Made by a program: the position numbers and the translations under genes
Notes under the pieces: generated by a model
What the model saw: the letters and a program-made list of their open reading frames with translations, nothing else
Databases searched by the model: none
Told to the model about the DNA's origin: nothing
In this document: positions 24,790 through 32,504 of the stretch, piece after piece
How the letters are laid out: each line of letters opens with the position of its first letter
How positions within the stretch are numbered: position 1 is the first letter of the stretch
Assembly (NCBI GenBank): GCA_002382665.1
Contig: DFZA01000010.1
Span: 97,928-161,927, forward strand
Origin: Peptococcaceae bacterium UBA4068
GTDB taxonomy: Bacteria > Bacillota > Dehalobacteriia > UBA4068
Direction of reading: 5' to 3'
DNA length: 64,000 nt

Positions 24790-25596
24790 TTATATTGTCT
24801 TAAAACCATGTTTAACAAATATTTCCTTACCTTCTTTTGAACTTAAAAAATCGACAAACGCTTGAGCAAGCTCCTTGTTAGTTGTAAAACTAAGAACACA
24901 TGCCGGTACCTTATCAATTGCGTTTTGATCCTCAGGAATAGTTATTACCTCAATATCCTCGGCACCATATCCGTTATCTTCCCAGATTAGACCGGCATCG
25001 CCCTGTTTTAGTCCTATCTGAGTTACAATTTCATTTACAGTTGCATCCCTAGCTACCACATTATCAGCTATGGCATCTGTCAAATTGTTCTTTGCAAATA
25101 TTTTTTCACCCTTTTTACCAATTGCATTCGATTGTGTATCGCCCAAAATCAATTTAACTCCCGGTTTAGCCATATCAGCAAGAGATGTAATACCGGCTGG
25201 ATTCCCTTTAGGAACTGCTATGGCCGGGATATGATAGGCAACTTCAATATATTTGTCAGTAAAACCTTTTTGCACAGCTGTATCCCCATCACCAATTGAA
25301 CCTCCCACAAAGACGTCACCTGTTTTGTTAATCTCCATCTGACCAAGTAACTGTGCACAACCAGCATAATTAAAATTAACTTTAGCACCATACTTCTCTT
25401 CGAATGCTTGTCCCATTTCATCCATTGCTTTACTCAATCCTGCACCACTGTATACTGTTAAGCTCTGGCCTTGGTATTTTAAAGTTTGCTCTGTGTTTTT
25501 GTCAGTACTTGATGAATTATCATCGCTATTACTGCAACCTGCAAGTACAAAAACAAAAACCAATAAAAGTGTCATTATTAAAGCTAGTTTTTTCAT
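24790..25596 (-). CDS. modA: Molybdate/tungstate ABC transporter substrate-binding lipoprotein
   Basis: 268 aa. A signal peptide with lipobox LAGC (cysteine near residue 21) and a Ser/Asp-rich tether precede a ModA-type binding fold starting SLTVYSGAGLSKAMDEMGQA. The pieces DVFVGGSIGDGD and AGLIWEDNGYG line the expected ligand cleft. It should be anchored outside the membrane and deliver oxyanion to ModBC, both of which are broken here. ATG follows AAGGAG-type sequence. Molybdate versus tungstate cannot be told. Confidence 0.88.
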   Translation of the reverse strand: MKKLALIMTLLLVFVFVLAGCSNSDDNSSSTDKNTEQTLKYQGQSLTVYSGAGLSKAMDEMGQAFEEKYGAKVNFNYAGCAQLLGQMEINKTGDVFVGGSIGDGDTAVQKGFTDKYIEVAYHIPAIAVPKGNPAGITSLADMAKPGVKLILGDTQSNAIGKKGEKIFAKNNLTDAIADNVVARDATVNEIVTQIGLKQGDAGLIWEDNGYGAEDIEVITIPEDQNAIDKVPACVLSFTTNKELAQAFVDFLSSKEGKEIFVKHGFKTI

Positions 25597-25795
25597 TTCT
25601 CCTTACTCCTTCTTTATTTATGTTTAAATTTATTTCTATTGTAGTATGTATTAGTTTTTGAATATTGTCTACACGAAATAATAATTGTGATGATGTGTTA
25701 AGAAGCTACACTTTTTTAGATACTTGAAATATATCTAATTGATAACATTCTTAAGACTTAATATATTAAAAGAATAAATGTTTTAATGTAAAACC

Positions 25796-25824
25796 TTGCT
25801 AAGAAACTAGCAATATGATATAAT
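25796..25824 (+). promoter_or_regulatory. Promoter for the SCIFF operon
   Basis: TTGCTA (25796-25801), 17-bp spacer, TATAAT (25819-25824); predicted start about 30 nt before the scfA ATG. Confidence 0.65.
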
Positions 25825-25861
25825 TTCCAAGATAATTCCAAACATAGGGGAGTAAAAAACC

Positions 25862-26014
25862 ATGAAAAGAATTCAAACCATAGTAACCCGCGACCTCAAA
25901 CAAAGCGCCAAGTCCGACGGCTGCGGCGAATGCCAAACTTCTTGCCAGTCTGCATGCAAGACCTCCTGCGGTGTTGCCAATCAGCAATGCGAGAAGCTCA
26001 GCCACAACAAATAA
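25862..26014 (+). CDS. scfA: SCIFF ranthipeptide precursor (six-cysteine peptide)
   Basis: 50 aa, too short for most gene callers. It begins MKRIQTIVTRDLKQS (leader) and has a core with six cysteines at 21, 24, 28, 32, 36 and 43 in the order GCGECQTSCQSACKTSC then C. This is the six-cysteines-in-forty-five (SCIFF) family, found throughout Clostridia with a dedicated radical SAM maturase that forms Cys-to-residue thioether links. The maturase scfB follows 87 bp later. The ATG follows GGGGAG at 10 nt. Mature function is unknown for the family; quorum or stress signalling has been suggested. Confidence 0.93.
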   Translation: MKRIQTIVTRDLKQSAKSDGCGECQTSCQSACKTSCGVANQQCEKLSHNK

Positions 26015-26048
26015 ACACCAGTAAAGTCATTTTTTAGCGCAACAGGTT

Positions 26049-26079
26049 GCCGTTTTTCGCCCAAAAGGAGATAAACGGC
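26049..26079 (+). promoter_or_regulatory. Hairpin between scfA and scfB
   Basis: GCCGTTT (26049-26055) pairs with AAACGGC (26073-26079), followed by TTTCCTTTTTAT: a weak terminator-like hairpin that would give more precursor than maturase. Confidence 0.5.
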
Positions 26080-26101
26080 TTTCCTTTTTATAGGAGAAAA
26101 C

Positions 26102-27493
26102 ATGATCCATCAATATCAATTAAACGGCTATAATATTGTGCTTGATATCAACAGCGGCTCGATACACTGTGTCGACAAACTGGCATACGATATTATATCT
26201 TTATACGAAACCACTGAAAAACCGCTGATTATCAGTAAAATGCTTAATAAATACGCCAACGTACCCGAAATAGACGAAGCGGAAATAACCGCGGTTATCG
26301 ACGATATCGAAAATTTGAGAAAGACAGGAAAACTATTCTCAGCGGATGATTATCAAAACAGCGCGTTTGATTTTAAAAACCGCAATACTGAAATCAAAGC
26401 GCTTTGTCTGCATGTCGCTCATACCTGTAATCTTAATTGTCAATACTGCTTTGCCAGCCAGGGCAAATACCAGGGAGAGCGAGCCCTGATGCCGTTTGAG
26501 GTTGGTAAACAGGCGCTTGATTTTTTAGTTTCCGCCTCTGGATCCAGAACCAACCTGGAAGTAGATTTCTTTGGCGGAGAACCGCTGATGAATTGGGATA
26601 CCGTCAAACAAATCGTTGCTTATGCCCGTAAAATTGAGAAAGAATATCATAAAAACTTCCGTTTTACTCTGACAACTAACGGCGTATTACTTAATGACGA
26701 GGTTACTGAATTTGCCAATAAAGAGATGCACAATGTCGTACTGAGTCTGGACGGCAGAAAAGAGGTTCATGACTTTTTCAGGAAAACTTACGACGGCGGC
26801 GGCAGTTATGATCTGGTCGTACCCAAGTTTCAAAAATTCGTTAAACAGCGGGGCGGCAAAAATTACTATGTAAGAGGTACTTTTACTCGTAATAATACCG
26901 ACTTTACCAACGATATCTTTCATATGGCCGATCTGGGGTTCACCGAACTTTCCATGGAACCGGTTGTCTGTGCGCCTACCGATCCCTATGCTTTGCAGGA
27001 GTCGGATCTGCCTCAACTGTACGAACAATATGAACTGCTAGCCAAGGAAATGATCAAAAGAAAAGAACAAAACCGAGGATTTGCTTTTTATCATTACATG
27101 ATCGATCTGGAGGCCGGACCCTGCATCTATAAACGCATTTCCGGCTGTGGTTCCGGTACGGAATATTTGGCGGTAACCCCTTGGGGTGAGCTTTATCCCT
27201 GCCATCAGTTTGTTGGTGAACCTAAATACTGTATGGGTGACGTCTGGCAAGGTGTAACTAATATAGAAATGCAAAACCAATTCAAACTCTGTAATGTTTA
27301 TGCTCGAGGGGAATGTCGGGATTGCTGGGCACGGCTGTATTGCAGCGGCGGCTGCAACGCCAACGCTTATCATGCCACCGGCTCAATTGCCGGAATATAT
27401 GAATATGGCTGCAGGCTCTTTAAGAAGCGCATCGAATGTGCAATAATGATTAAAGTTGCCGAAGCAACTTTAGATTCAACAGTAACCGAATAA
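26102..27493 (+). CDS. scfB: SCIFF radical SAM maturase (thioether-forming)
   Basis: 463 aa. The N-terminal region (1-95) resembles the peptide-recognition part of RiPP maturases (HQYQLNGYNIVLDINSGSIH). The radical SAM motif is C109-x3-C113-x2-C116 (CNLNCQYC). A C-terminal SPASM domain carries auxiliary cluster cysteines (GCGSG, YPCHQF, YCMGD, ECRDCWARLYCSGGC, GCRLF). It installs thioether cross-links into the SCIFF peptide ScfA encoded upstream, in the cytoplasm. ATG follows AGGAGAAAAC. Confidence 0.93.
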   Translation: MIHQYQLNGYNIVLDINSGSIHCVDKLAYDIISLYETTEKPLIISKMLNKYANVPEIDEAEITAVIDDIENLRKTGKLFSADDYQNSAFDFKNRNTEIKALCLHVAHTCNLNCQYCFASQGKYQGERALMPFEVGKQALDFLVSASGSRTNLEVDFFGGEPLMNWDTVKQIVAYARKIEKEYHKNFRFTLTTNGVLLNDEVTEFANKEMHNVVLSLDGRKEVHDFFRKTYDGGGSYDLVVPKFQKFVKQRGGKNYYVRGTFTRNNTDFTNDIFHMADLGFTELSMEPVVCAPTDPYALQESDLPQLYEQYELLAKEMIKRKEQNRGFAFYHYMIDLEAGPCIYKRISGCGSGTEYLAVTPWGELYPCHQFVGEPKYCMGDVWQGVTNIEMQNQFKLCNVYARGECRDCWARLYCSGGCNANAYHATGSIAGIYEYGCRLFKKRIECAIMIKVAEATLDSTVTE

Positions 27494-27575
27494 TATTACG
27501 GTGTATTTTATGCCATATTTATTAAATAATAATAACAATAAAAACCGGTTTTAATAACGACATAAGGAGGTATTT

Positions 27576-28421
27576 ATGTCAACAACTAACAATGACCTGC
27601 GCCTGGCAGTACTAATCGACGCCGACAATGCACCGCGCACATCTATGAAAGCGGTGATGTCGGAAATTGCCATCTACGGCAAACCGACGATAAAGCGCAT
27701 CTACGGTGATTGGACGACACCAAATCTATCCACCTGGAAACCAATTTTATTGGAAAATGCCATTACTCCGATGCAGCAATACGGCTATACCACCGGAAAA
27801 AACTCAACAGATTCCGCAATGATTATTGATGCAATGGACATCCTCTACTCCGGTCATATAGATGGGTTTGTGCTGGTATCCAGTGACAGTGATTTCACAC
27901 GGCTGGCGATCCGCCTGCGGGAGGCCGGCATGAAGGTTTTTGGTATCGGCGAGCGAAAAACGCCGGCGCCTTTTATTGCCGCTTGCGATAAATTTGTTTA
28001 TATCGAAGTAATCCGCGCTGCTGCCGATGCTGATGAAAAGGATGAGACAACAGCAGATGATACCGAAAAAAAGACGGAGACATCTGAAAAGAAGAGAACA
28101 AACACGACTGCCAACAAACAAAGCGTCGGCAAAAACAACACAGTAAAAGCAGCTTCTCCATCTGCAAAAAAGATCTCCAATTCTGCAACCAAACTGCTGC
28201 TTAATTCATTGGAGGATATTGCCGACGAAGACGGCTATGCCTCTTTGGGTGAACTTGGCAATCTGCTGATAAAAAAACAACCGGACTTTGATTCCCGAAA
28301 TTTTGGCTATAAAAAGCTCTCTCAGCTGGTTAAATCCATAGGACTCTTCGAAGTGGACGAAAGAAAGCTGCCCAACTCTAAAGCAAAGCTAATTTATGTG
28401 CGTGCAAAAAAGACTAACTAA
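27576..28421 (+). CDS. NYN-domain ribonuclease-like protein with OST-HTH/LOTUS domain
   Basis: 281 aa. Residues 8-150 form a NYN (LabA/PIN-like) domain with acidic residues at LIDADNAPR, STDSAMIIDAMD and VSSDSDF, the expected metal-binding active site. A charged, Lys/Thr/Ser-rich linker (about 150-205) leads to a C-terminal OST-HTH/LOTUS domain (LLLNSLEDIADEDGYASLGE to about 275), a fold linked to RNA binding. The likely role is RNA cleavage or RNA metabolism. ATG follows AAGGAGG. Apart from being 82 bp from scfB no functional neighbour is apparent. Confidence 0.85.
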   Translation: MSTTNNDLRLAVLIDADNAPRTSMKAVMSEIAIYGKPTIKRIYGDWTTPNLSTWKPILLENAITPMQQYGYTTGKNSTDSAMIIDAMDILYSGHIDGFVLVSSDSDFTRLAIRLREAGMKVFGIGERKTPAPFIAACDKFVYIEVIRAAADADEKDETTADDTEKKTETSEKKRTNTTANKQSVGKNNTVKAASPSAKKISNSATKLLLNSLEDIADEDGYASLGELGNLLIKKQPDFDSRNFGYKKLSQLVKSIGLFEVDERKLPNSKAKLIYVRAKKTN

Positions 28422-28477
28422 TACTCTCTTTATGATTTAGTTCGAGCAGATATTTTCTACAATAATGATATAAATAA

Positions 28478-28539
28478 CCGAAAAGCCCGGTCCTAAAATA
28501 CACCTGAATTGTATGCTTCTTTAAGAATTGGCTTTTCGG
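28478..28539. terminator. Long hairpin between convergent genes
   Basis: CCGAAAAGCC (28478-28487) pairs with GGCTTTTCGG (28530-28539) around a long, partly structured loop; no strong T-tract directly after. Confidence 0.5.
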
Positions 28540-28555
28540 CGGCAATTATTCATAT

Positions 28556-29260
28556 TTAAATATCTGTTGTAGCTTTTACTCTGCTGGTATTTGCCGTTGC
28601 CCCCGCAAAGGCAAGGCTTGCCGTTGTTGCTGTTGTCGTTGCTGTTACCGGCGGTAAAATCAAGTTAATATTCATCACCGGTATAAAAGACGGGTCATTG
28701 CCCAAAGCATCCGCTTGCACGATGATCCCATACTCATTTTTATAGAGAGGCCCGTCACTATATACTCTAGTGCCACAATAAACTGTAAATGTGCCTGTTA
28801 TGGTCGCTACATAATCATGAATAGACGTTATGATATTTGTGTCGCAACCAGGCTGAAACTTAGGTTTGGAAAAATAATTTATAGCCGGATTATATACAGT
28901 GCCGGTATCAAATTGCATCGCCACTATGGCGTTAAGCGGGGCCGCCTGATATTGGTCGCCATCTTTCAATATAAACAGGCCGCCATAAGAAGCATCAGCC
29001 GATGCATAAAGCTGATATGGAAGTCCTGTTACATACCAGGCAGTAAATCCGTTAAGAAACACATACAAAGTAGTATCCGGGTAGTAAGTGATAAGCTGTT
29101 CAATAAGGTGTGCCAACTGGGCATAATAGAAACATATAGTTGTACAATTCATATCACCGGGAGGGCCGGGAGGGCCGGGAGGGCCGGTACGTCCAGGATA
29201 ACCGGGAGGGCCAGGAGGTCCTGGAATACAAGGGGAACAGTATTGATTAAATCCATTCAT
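28556..29260 (-). CDS. Collagen-like surface protein with short Gly-X-Y tract
   Basis: 234 aa from the ATG at 29260 with GGAGGT 7 nt upstream (a TTG at 29275 overlaps the ribosome binding site). Residues 13-36 are eight Gly-X-Y triplets rich in proline (GPPGPPGYPG...). The rest is a beta-rich, Tyr/Asn/Thr-rich C-terminal domain of about 195 residues ending in an Ala/Thr-rich stretch. This resembles BclA-like exosporium or cell-surface trimeric proteins, in which the C-terminal domain trimerises the collagen stalk. No signal peptide is visible, which fits a spore-coat/exosporium protein. It could also be a non-classical surface protein. Confidence 0.8.
   Translation of the reverse strand: MNGFNQYCSPCIPGPPGPPGYPGRTGPPGPPGPPGDMNCTTICFYYAQLAHLIEQLITYYPDTTLYVFLNGFTAWYVTGLPYQLYASADASYGGLFILKDGDQYQAAPLNAIVAMQFDTGTVYNPAINYFSKPKFQPGCDTNIITSIHDYVATITGTFTVYCGTRVYSDGPLYKNEYGIIVQADALGNDPSFIPVMNINLILPPVTATTTATTASLAFAGATANTSRVKATTDI
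29159..29185. repeat. 9-bp tandem repeat inside the collagen tract
   Basis: Three perfect copies of GGGAGGGCC encode Gly-Pro-Pro triplets; copy number could change by slippage and alter stalk length. Confidence 0.8.
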
Positions 29261-29370
29261 TAAGATTACCTCCAAGATTGTTAAAGGATACCGAAATATT
29301 TCTGGTACCTCTTGTTATTATATGTTTGGGAAAAGCGCAGTGTTACACAATATATACAAGTAATTAATAA

Positions 29371-29389
29371 GGACCGCCATTGGCGGTCC
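29371..29389. repeat. 8-bp GC-rich inverted repeat
   Basis: GGACCGCC, loop ATT, GGCGGTCC between the collagen-like gene and the divergent ECF sigma gene. No T-tract on the plus side; operator or leader hairpin. Confidence 0.5.
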
Positions 29390-29457
29390 AAATATTTATT
29401 TACTGTTTCTGTAACAAAAACGGCTTTTTTTAGTCTTATTGTTAAGGAGGTGAAATT

Positions 29458-29946
29458 GTGACGGATTTTGAGGCTATCTATAGAGAATATTTCCATGACG
29501 TTTACCGCTTTGCATTATCATTAAGCCAAAATGATGTAATAGCAGAAGAAATAACGCAGCAGACATTTTTTAAAGCGCTGACCGCTATCGATAGCTTTCG
29601 CGGTAATTGCCAATTAAAAGTGTGGCTCTGCCAAATTGCCAAAAACTTTTATTTTACATATTACACGGCTCAGCGAAATTTTGATCAGACACAGGCAACT
29701 TATTCGGTTGAAGCAAATTGCGTCGAAACATTGTACCTGCAAAAAGAAGATGCTCAAAGTATTCATATTGCCTTACATAACCTTGAGGAACCCTACAAAG
29801 AAGTGTTTACACTGCGTATTTTTGGCGAATTATCTTATGCCCAGATCAGCAACCTCTTCGGAAAAACCGAAAGCTGGGCGCGCGTCACATTTCACCGCGC
29901 AAGTAAAAAACTGCGCGAAATGATAAGAAAGGATGAGCAGATATGA
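29458..29946 (+). CDS. ECF-type RNA polymerase sigma factor
   Basis: 162 aa. Region 2 (FEAIYREYFHDVYRFALSLS, then VIAEEITQQTFFKALTAIDS) and region 4 (YKEVFTLRIFGELSYAQISN, GKTESWARVTFHRASKKL) give the ECF architecture. Start is GTG with AAGGAGG 8 nt upstream. Its stop overlaps the start of the anti-sigma gene by 4 bp (ATGA), so the two are translationally coupled. It would direct polymerase to a small envelope-stress regulon after release from its membrane anti-sigma factor. Confidence 0.9.
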   Translation: MTDFEAIYREYFHDVYRFALSLSQNDVIAEEITQQTFFKALTAIDSFRGNCQLKVWLCQIAKNFYFTYYTAQRNFDQTQATYSVEANCVETLYLQKEDAQSIHIALHNLEEPYKEVFTLRIFGELSYAQISNLFGKTESWARVTFHRASKKLREMIRKDEQI

Positions 29947-30923
29947 CTAAAATCAGTTGCGAAATCATCAAGGATTTACTGCCTTTATATCACGACGGCG
30001 TTTGTAGTGATCAAAGTAAACAGCTGATAGAAGAGCACTTGGAAGAGTGCGAAACCTGTCGCGCCGAATTGGCGCAAATTGCGGCGGATATTCAGATGCC
30101 GCCTCAGCAACCTAGTGCCAAAGAGGAAGGCACAGCAATTAAAAATATTGCCTTACACTGGAGCAAGTCAAAACTAAGGGCCTTTGTCAAAGGTGTTATT
30201 ATAGCTGCCGCCGTTTGCGGCGCCGCCCTTGGCGTTTATTATGGGCTATTTTGCTGGCAGATCGTTAATGTGTCAAGCGATGTGATCGAAATCAGCAACG
30301 TCTGCAAAATGGCCGACGGCCGTATTGCCTACAATGTGAGGCTGACCGACGGCTACGATCTGAACTACGTACGGTTTGAAAACGACGGCAAGGGCAATTT
30401 TTATTTTGTACCACTAAGACCGGTCATTAAACACAAGGCGATCACCCAAAATGGCCTGCATAATACTTATGATGAGTTTGATATCGCCGAATATAATGCT
30501 AACGGACAAGAAAAGGGTATCGACGTTGCCATAACCGCCGTCTATTACGGTAGCCCCGACGATTGCATTTTGATCTGGAAACAGGGAATGGAGCTGCCCG
30601 CCGCCTCATCAGAAGTGGAAAACATGTTCAACTACGATAATGTATTCGTAATAAACAACAGTCAACAACAGATTATTAGTATCGGCATTCATTTTGACGA
30701 TCAATCTGCAGGCATGTCCAACGGTGATAATTCACCGCTGAAAAGCGGCGAACAGGTTTCATTCGACCTGCCTATCGATAAACAGACTGCTTTTGCCATT
30801 GAGGTTACTTTAGCCTCGGGTGAAACAATTACCAGCCAAAGTTTTTCACTATTACCAAACGAACAGATGAATTTATATATAGAAGATAAGGATAACGGCG
30901 GTATCTCCATTACCGAACATTAA
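29943..30923 (+). CDS. Membrane anti-sigma factor with zinc-finger (ZAS) domain
   Basis: 326 aa. The N-terminal anti-sigma zinc finger shows H32-x3-C36-x2-C39 (EEHLEECETC). A single membrane segment lies at about 82-103 (GVIIAAAVCGAALGVYYGLF). The extracytoplasmic part of about 220 residues is beta-rich and of unknown ligand. It should hold the ECF factor encoded just upstream at the membrane. The gene overlaps that sigma gene by 4 bp. It is followed by two hairpin terminators. Confidence 0.88.
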   Translation: MTKISCEIIKDLLPLYHDGVCSDQSKQLIEEHLEECETCRAELAQIAADIQMPPQQPSAKEEGTAIKNIALHWSKSKLRAFVKGVIIAAAVCGAALGVYYGLFCWQIVNVSSDVIEISNVCKMADGRIAYNVRLTDGYDLNYVRFENDGKGNFYFVPLRPVIKHKAITQNGLHNTYDEFDIAEYNANGQEKGIDVAITAVYYGSPDDCILIWKQGMELPAASSEVENMFNYDNVFVINNSQQQIISIGIHFDDQSAGMSNGDNSPLKSGEQVSFDLPIDKQTAFAIEVTLASGETITSQSFSLLPNEQMNLYIEDKDNGGISITEH

Positions 30924-30975
30924 ATAGAAAAGGCCATCGTTGTGTAGTGTTCTACTAAAAAAACCGATAAATAAA

Positions 30976-31015
30976 AAAACAGACTATGATACAATTTAGT
31001 ATTATAGTCTGTTTT
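30976..31015. terminator. Terminator after the sigma/anti-sigma operon; dispersed repeat copy A
   Basis: A 17-bp stem with one mismatch (30976-30992 with 30999-31015), A and T tails on each side. The core 30980-31011 matches 30 of 32 positions of the complement of 42983-43014. Confidence 0.8.
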
Positions 31016-31017
31016 AT

Positions 31018-31041
31018 TTATGTTCGGTATACCGAACATAA
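31018..31041. repeat. 24-bp perfect palindrome
   Basis: Each half is TTATGTTCGGTA or its complement, with no central gap. It directly abuts the terminator at 30976-31015. A regulator-binding site or cruciform is possible; the GTTCG...CGAAC order is the reverse of a Gram-positive LexA box. Confidence 0.7.
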
Positions 31042-31092
31042 CATACTGACTCCAATTGCACGCTGACTACTTCTTTGATAGTCTGATAGTCT

Positions 31093-31121
31093 AAATGACG
31101 CCGTTAGGCGTCATTTTTTGA
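31093..31121 (+). terminator. Hairpin overlapping the end of the 49-aa gene
   Basis: 10-bp stem (31093-31102 with 31107-31116) with a GTTA loop, followed on the plus strand by TTTTTT-like sequence. It backs up termination of the plus-strand operon and contains the stop codon of the minus-strand small gene. Confidence 0.65.
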
Positions 31122-31253
31122 TTTTAATTGTTTTTCAATTATTTGCTCCGCCTCGTCTTCACATACTGCGAATTCTTCGGCTATTTGGAGGTTTATCGCC
31201 GCCATTTGCTTGTAGCCGTCAATCATTGCTTGTGTGTTTTCTAAAGTTTTCAT
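31104..31253 (-). CDS. Small 49-aa protein downstream of alr, antitoxin-like
   Basis: Starts at the ATG at 31253 with GGAGGTGG 4-8 nt upstream; ends at TAA 31104-31106. It begins MKTLENTQAMIDGYKQMAAI and continues NLQIAEEFAVCEDEAEQIIE, a single predicted amphipathic helical protein with an acidic C-terminal half. It lies about 97 bp downstream of alr on the same strand, the place where mazE-type antitoxins lie in many Firmicutes. The pattern GYxxMAxINLxIAEE looks like small antitoxin-type proteins, but no toxin gene follows. Function unproven. Confidence 0.6.
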   Translation of the reverse strand: MKTLENTQAMIDGYKQMAAINLQIAEEFAVCEDEAEQIIEKQLKSKNDA

Positions 31254-31349
31254 AGGCCACCTCCGCTAACCCCTCTTAATTAATATCTGTCGGTAGTTCT
31301 ATTATAACTAATTAAATGTTATTTGGAAAGCGGTAAATTTTTACGTTTT

Positions 31350-32480
31350 TTATTTATTTAAATATATACGTGGTAAACGATTGCTGAGTCTGGTGCAAAT
31401 TTCATAACTGATTGTTTGCGCGTGAGTTCCCACTTCTTCAAGAGTGATTTGCTGATCTCCTTGTATACCGATCAAAACAGCTTCTTCGCCGGTTTTGGCT
31501 TTAGGAATATGACTGATATCAGCCATAATATGATCCATGCAAACACAACCGACCAACGGGGCACGTTTTCCGGCAATCAGTATCGAAGCGTTATTGGCCA
31601 GCAGGCGCGGTAACCCGTCTGCATAACCAATCGGCATGGTGGCAATAACACTGTCTTTGGACGCCTGCCAATGGCATCCGTAACCAATACAGCTTCCGGC
31701 CGGTAAATGACGGATCTGCCAAATATTTGTTTTGAGGGATAATGCCGGTTGCAGCGAGAGAATATGGCTGACATGCTCAGATGGATAATTGCCGTGGATA
31801 ATCATTCCCGGCCGCACCATATCAAGACGGCTGGCGGGTATATCTATGGTTGCTGCGCTGTTAGCCATATGTTTGATAGGGAAACGGATATTATTGTCCG
31901 CGCATTGATCTAAAAAATTGTTAAAAAGATTTAATTGGTGGTTGGCATAAGTTTTATCGGCAGCGTCGGCACAAGCAAAGTGACTGAAAATTCCTTCCAC
32001 ATATAACGACGGCAAATTAAATATCTGCTTGATTTCGTCGATAGTAGTTTGTGTTGGCAAAAAGCCTATTCTACCCATGCCGCTATCTATTTTAATATGT
32101 ATTATTGCTTTTTTATTATTTTTTTGGGCAAAAGCGGAAAGCGCTTGCGCGCTTTGAAAATCAACAACCGTTTGAATGACGTTGTATTTTAAAATGTCTG
32201 CGTACTGTTCGCTGGGTATATAGCCGAGCGTCATAATCGGTGCAGTTATACCTGCTTCGCGTAGCTCAATTGCTTCTTCAATGGTTGTTACACCGAGACG
32301 GTTGGCACCTGCTTCCAACACTGCCTTTGTTACCGGCAAAACGCCATGTCCGTAGGCATTATCTTTGACAATGGCCATGATAGCAACGTTATCACCTACT
32401 AAACTACGAATACAGTGAATATTGTTTCTGATCGCGGCCAAATCTATTTCCGACCAGGCGTGATGATAAAATCCTTCCAT
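31350..32480 (-). CDS. alr: Alanine racemase
   Basis: 376 aa PLP enzyme interconverting L- and D-alanine for peptidoglycan. The PLP lysine is K39 in AIVKDNAYGHG. The barrel domain includes HIKIDSGMGRIGF and the GYADGLPR segment near the active site, and the C-terminal beta domain contains CVCMDHIMADI. ATG follows AGGAGAATCCC. It is the second gene after nnr (24 bp) in a minus-strand run. Confidence 0.95.
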   Translation of the reverse strand: MEGFYHHAWSEIDLAAIRNNIHCIRSLVGDNVAIMAIVKDNAYGHGVLPVTKAVLEAGANRLGVTTIEEAIELREAGITAPIMTLGYIPSEQYADILKYNVIQTVVDFQSAQALSAFAQKNNKKAIIHIKIDSGMGRIGFLPTQTTIDEIKQIFNLPSLYVEGIFSHFACADAADKTYANHQLNLFNNFLDQCADNNIRFPIKHMANSAATIDIPASRLDMVRPGMIIHGNYPSEHVSHILSLQPALSLKTNIWQIRHLPAGSCIGYGCHWQASKDSVIATMPIGYADGLPRLLANNASILIAGKRAPLVGCVCMDHIMADISHIPKAKTGEEAVLIGIQGDQQITLEEVGTHAQTISYEICTRLSNRLPRIYLNK

Positions 32481-32504
32481 GGGATTCTCCTATAAGTGAA
32501 ATTA

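Noticed and set aside
25799..26005. 68-aa minus-strand open frame over the SCIFF precursor
   Set aside because: It is antisense to a family-typical six-cysteine precursor with promoter and ribosome binding site, and has no ribosome binding site of its own.
28715..29263. 182-aa plus-strand open frame over the collagen-like gene
   Set aside because: It is the antisense of the Gly-X-Y protein; its Gly/Arg-rich end reflects the complement of the collagen repeats.
31018..31041. LexA/DinR box at the 24-bp palindrome
   Set aside because: The Gram-positive LexA box has CGAAC before GTTCG; here the order is reversed.
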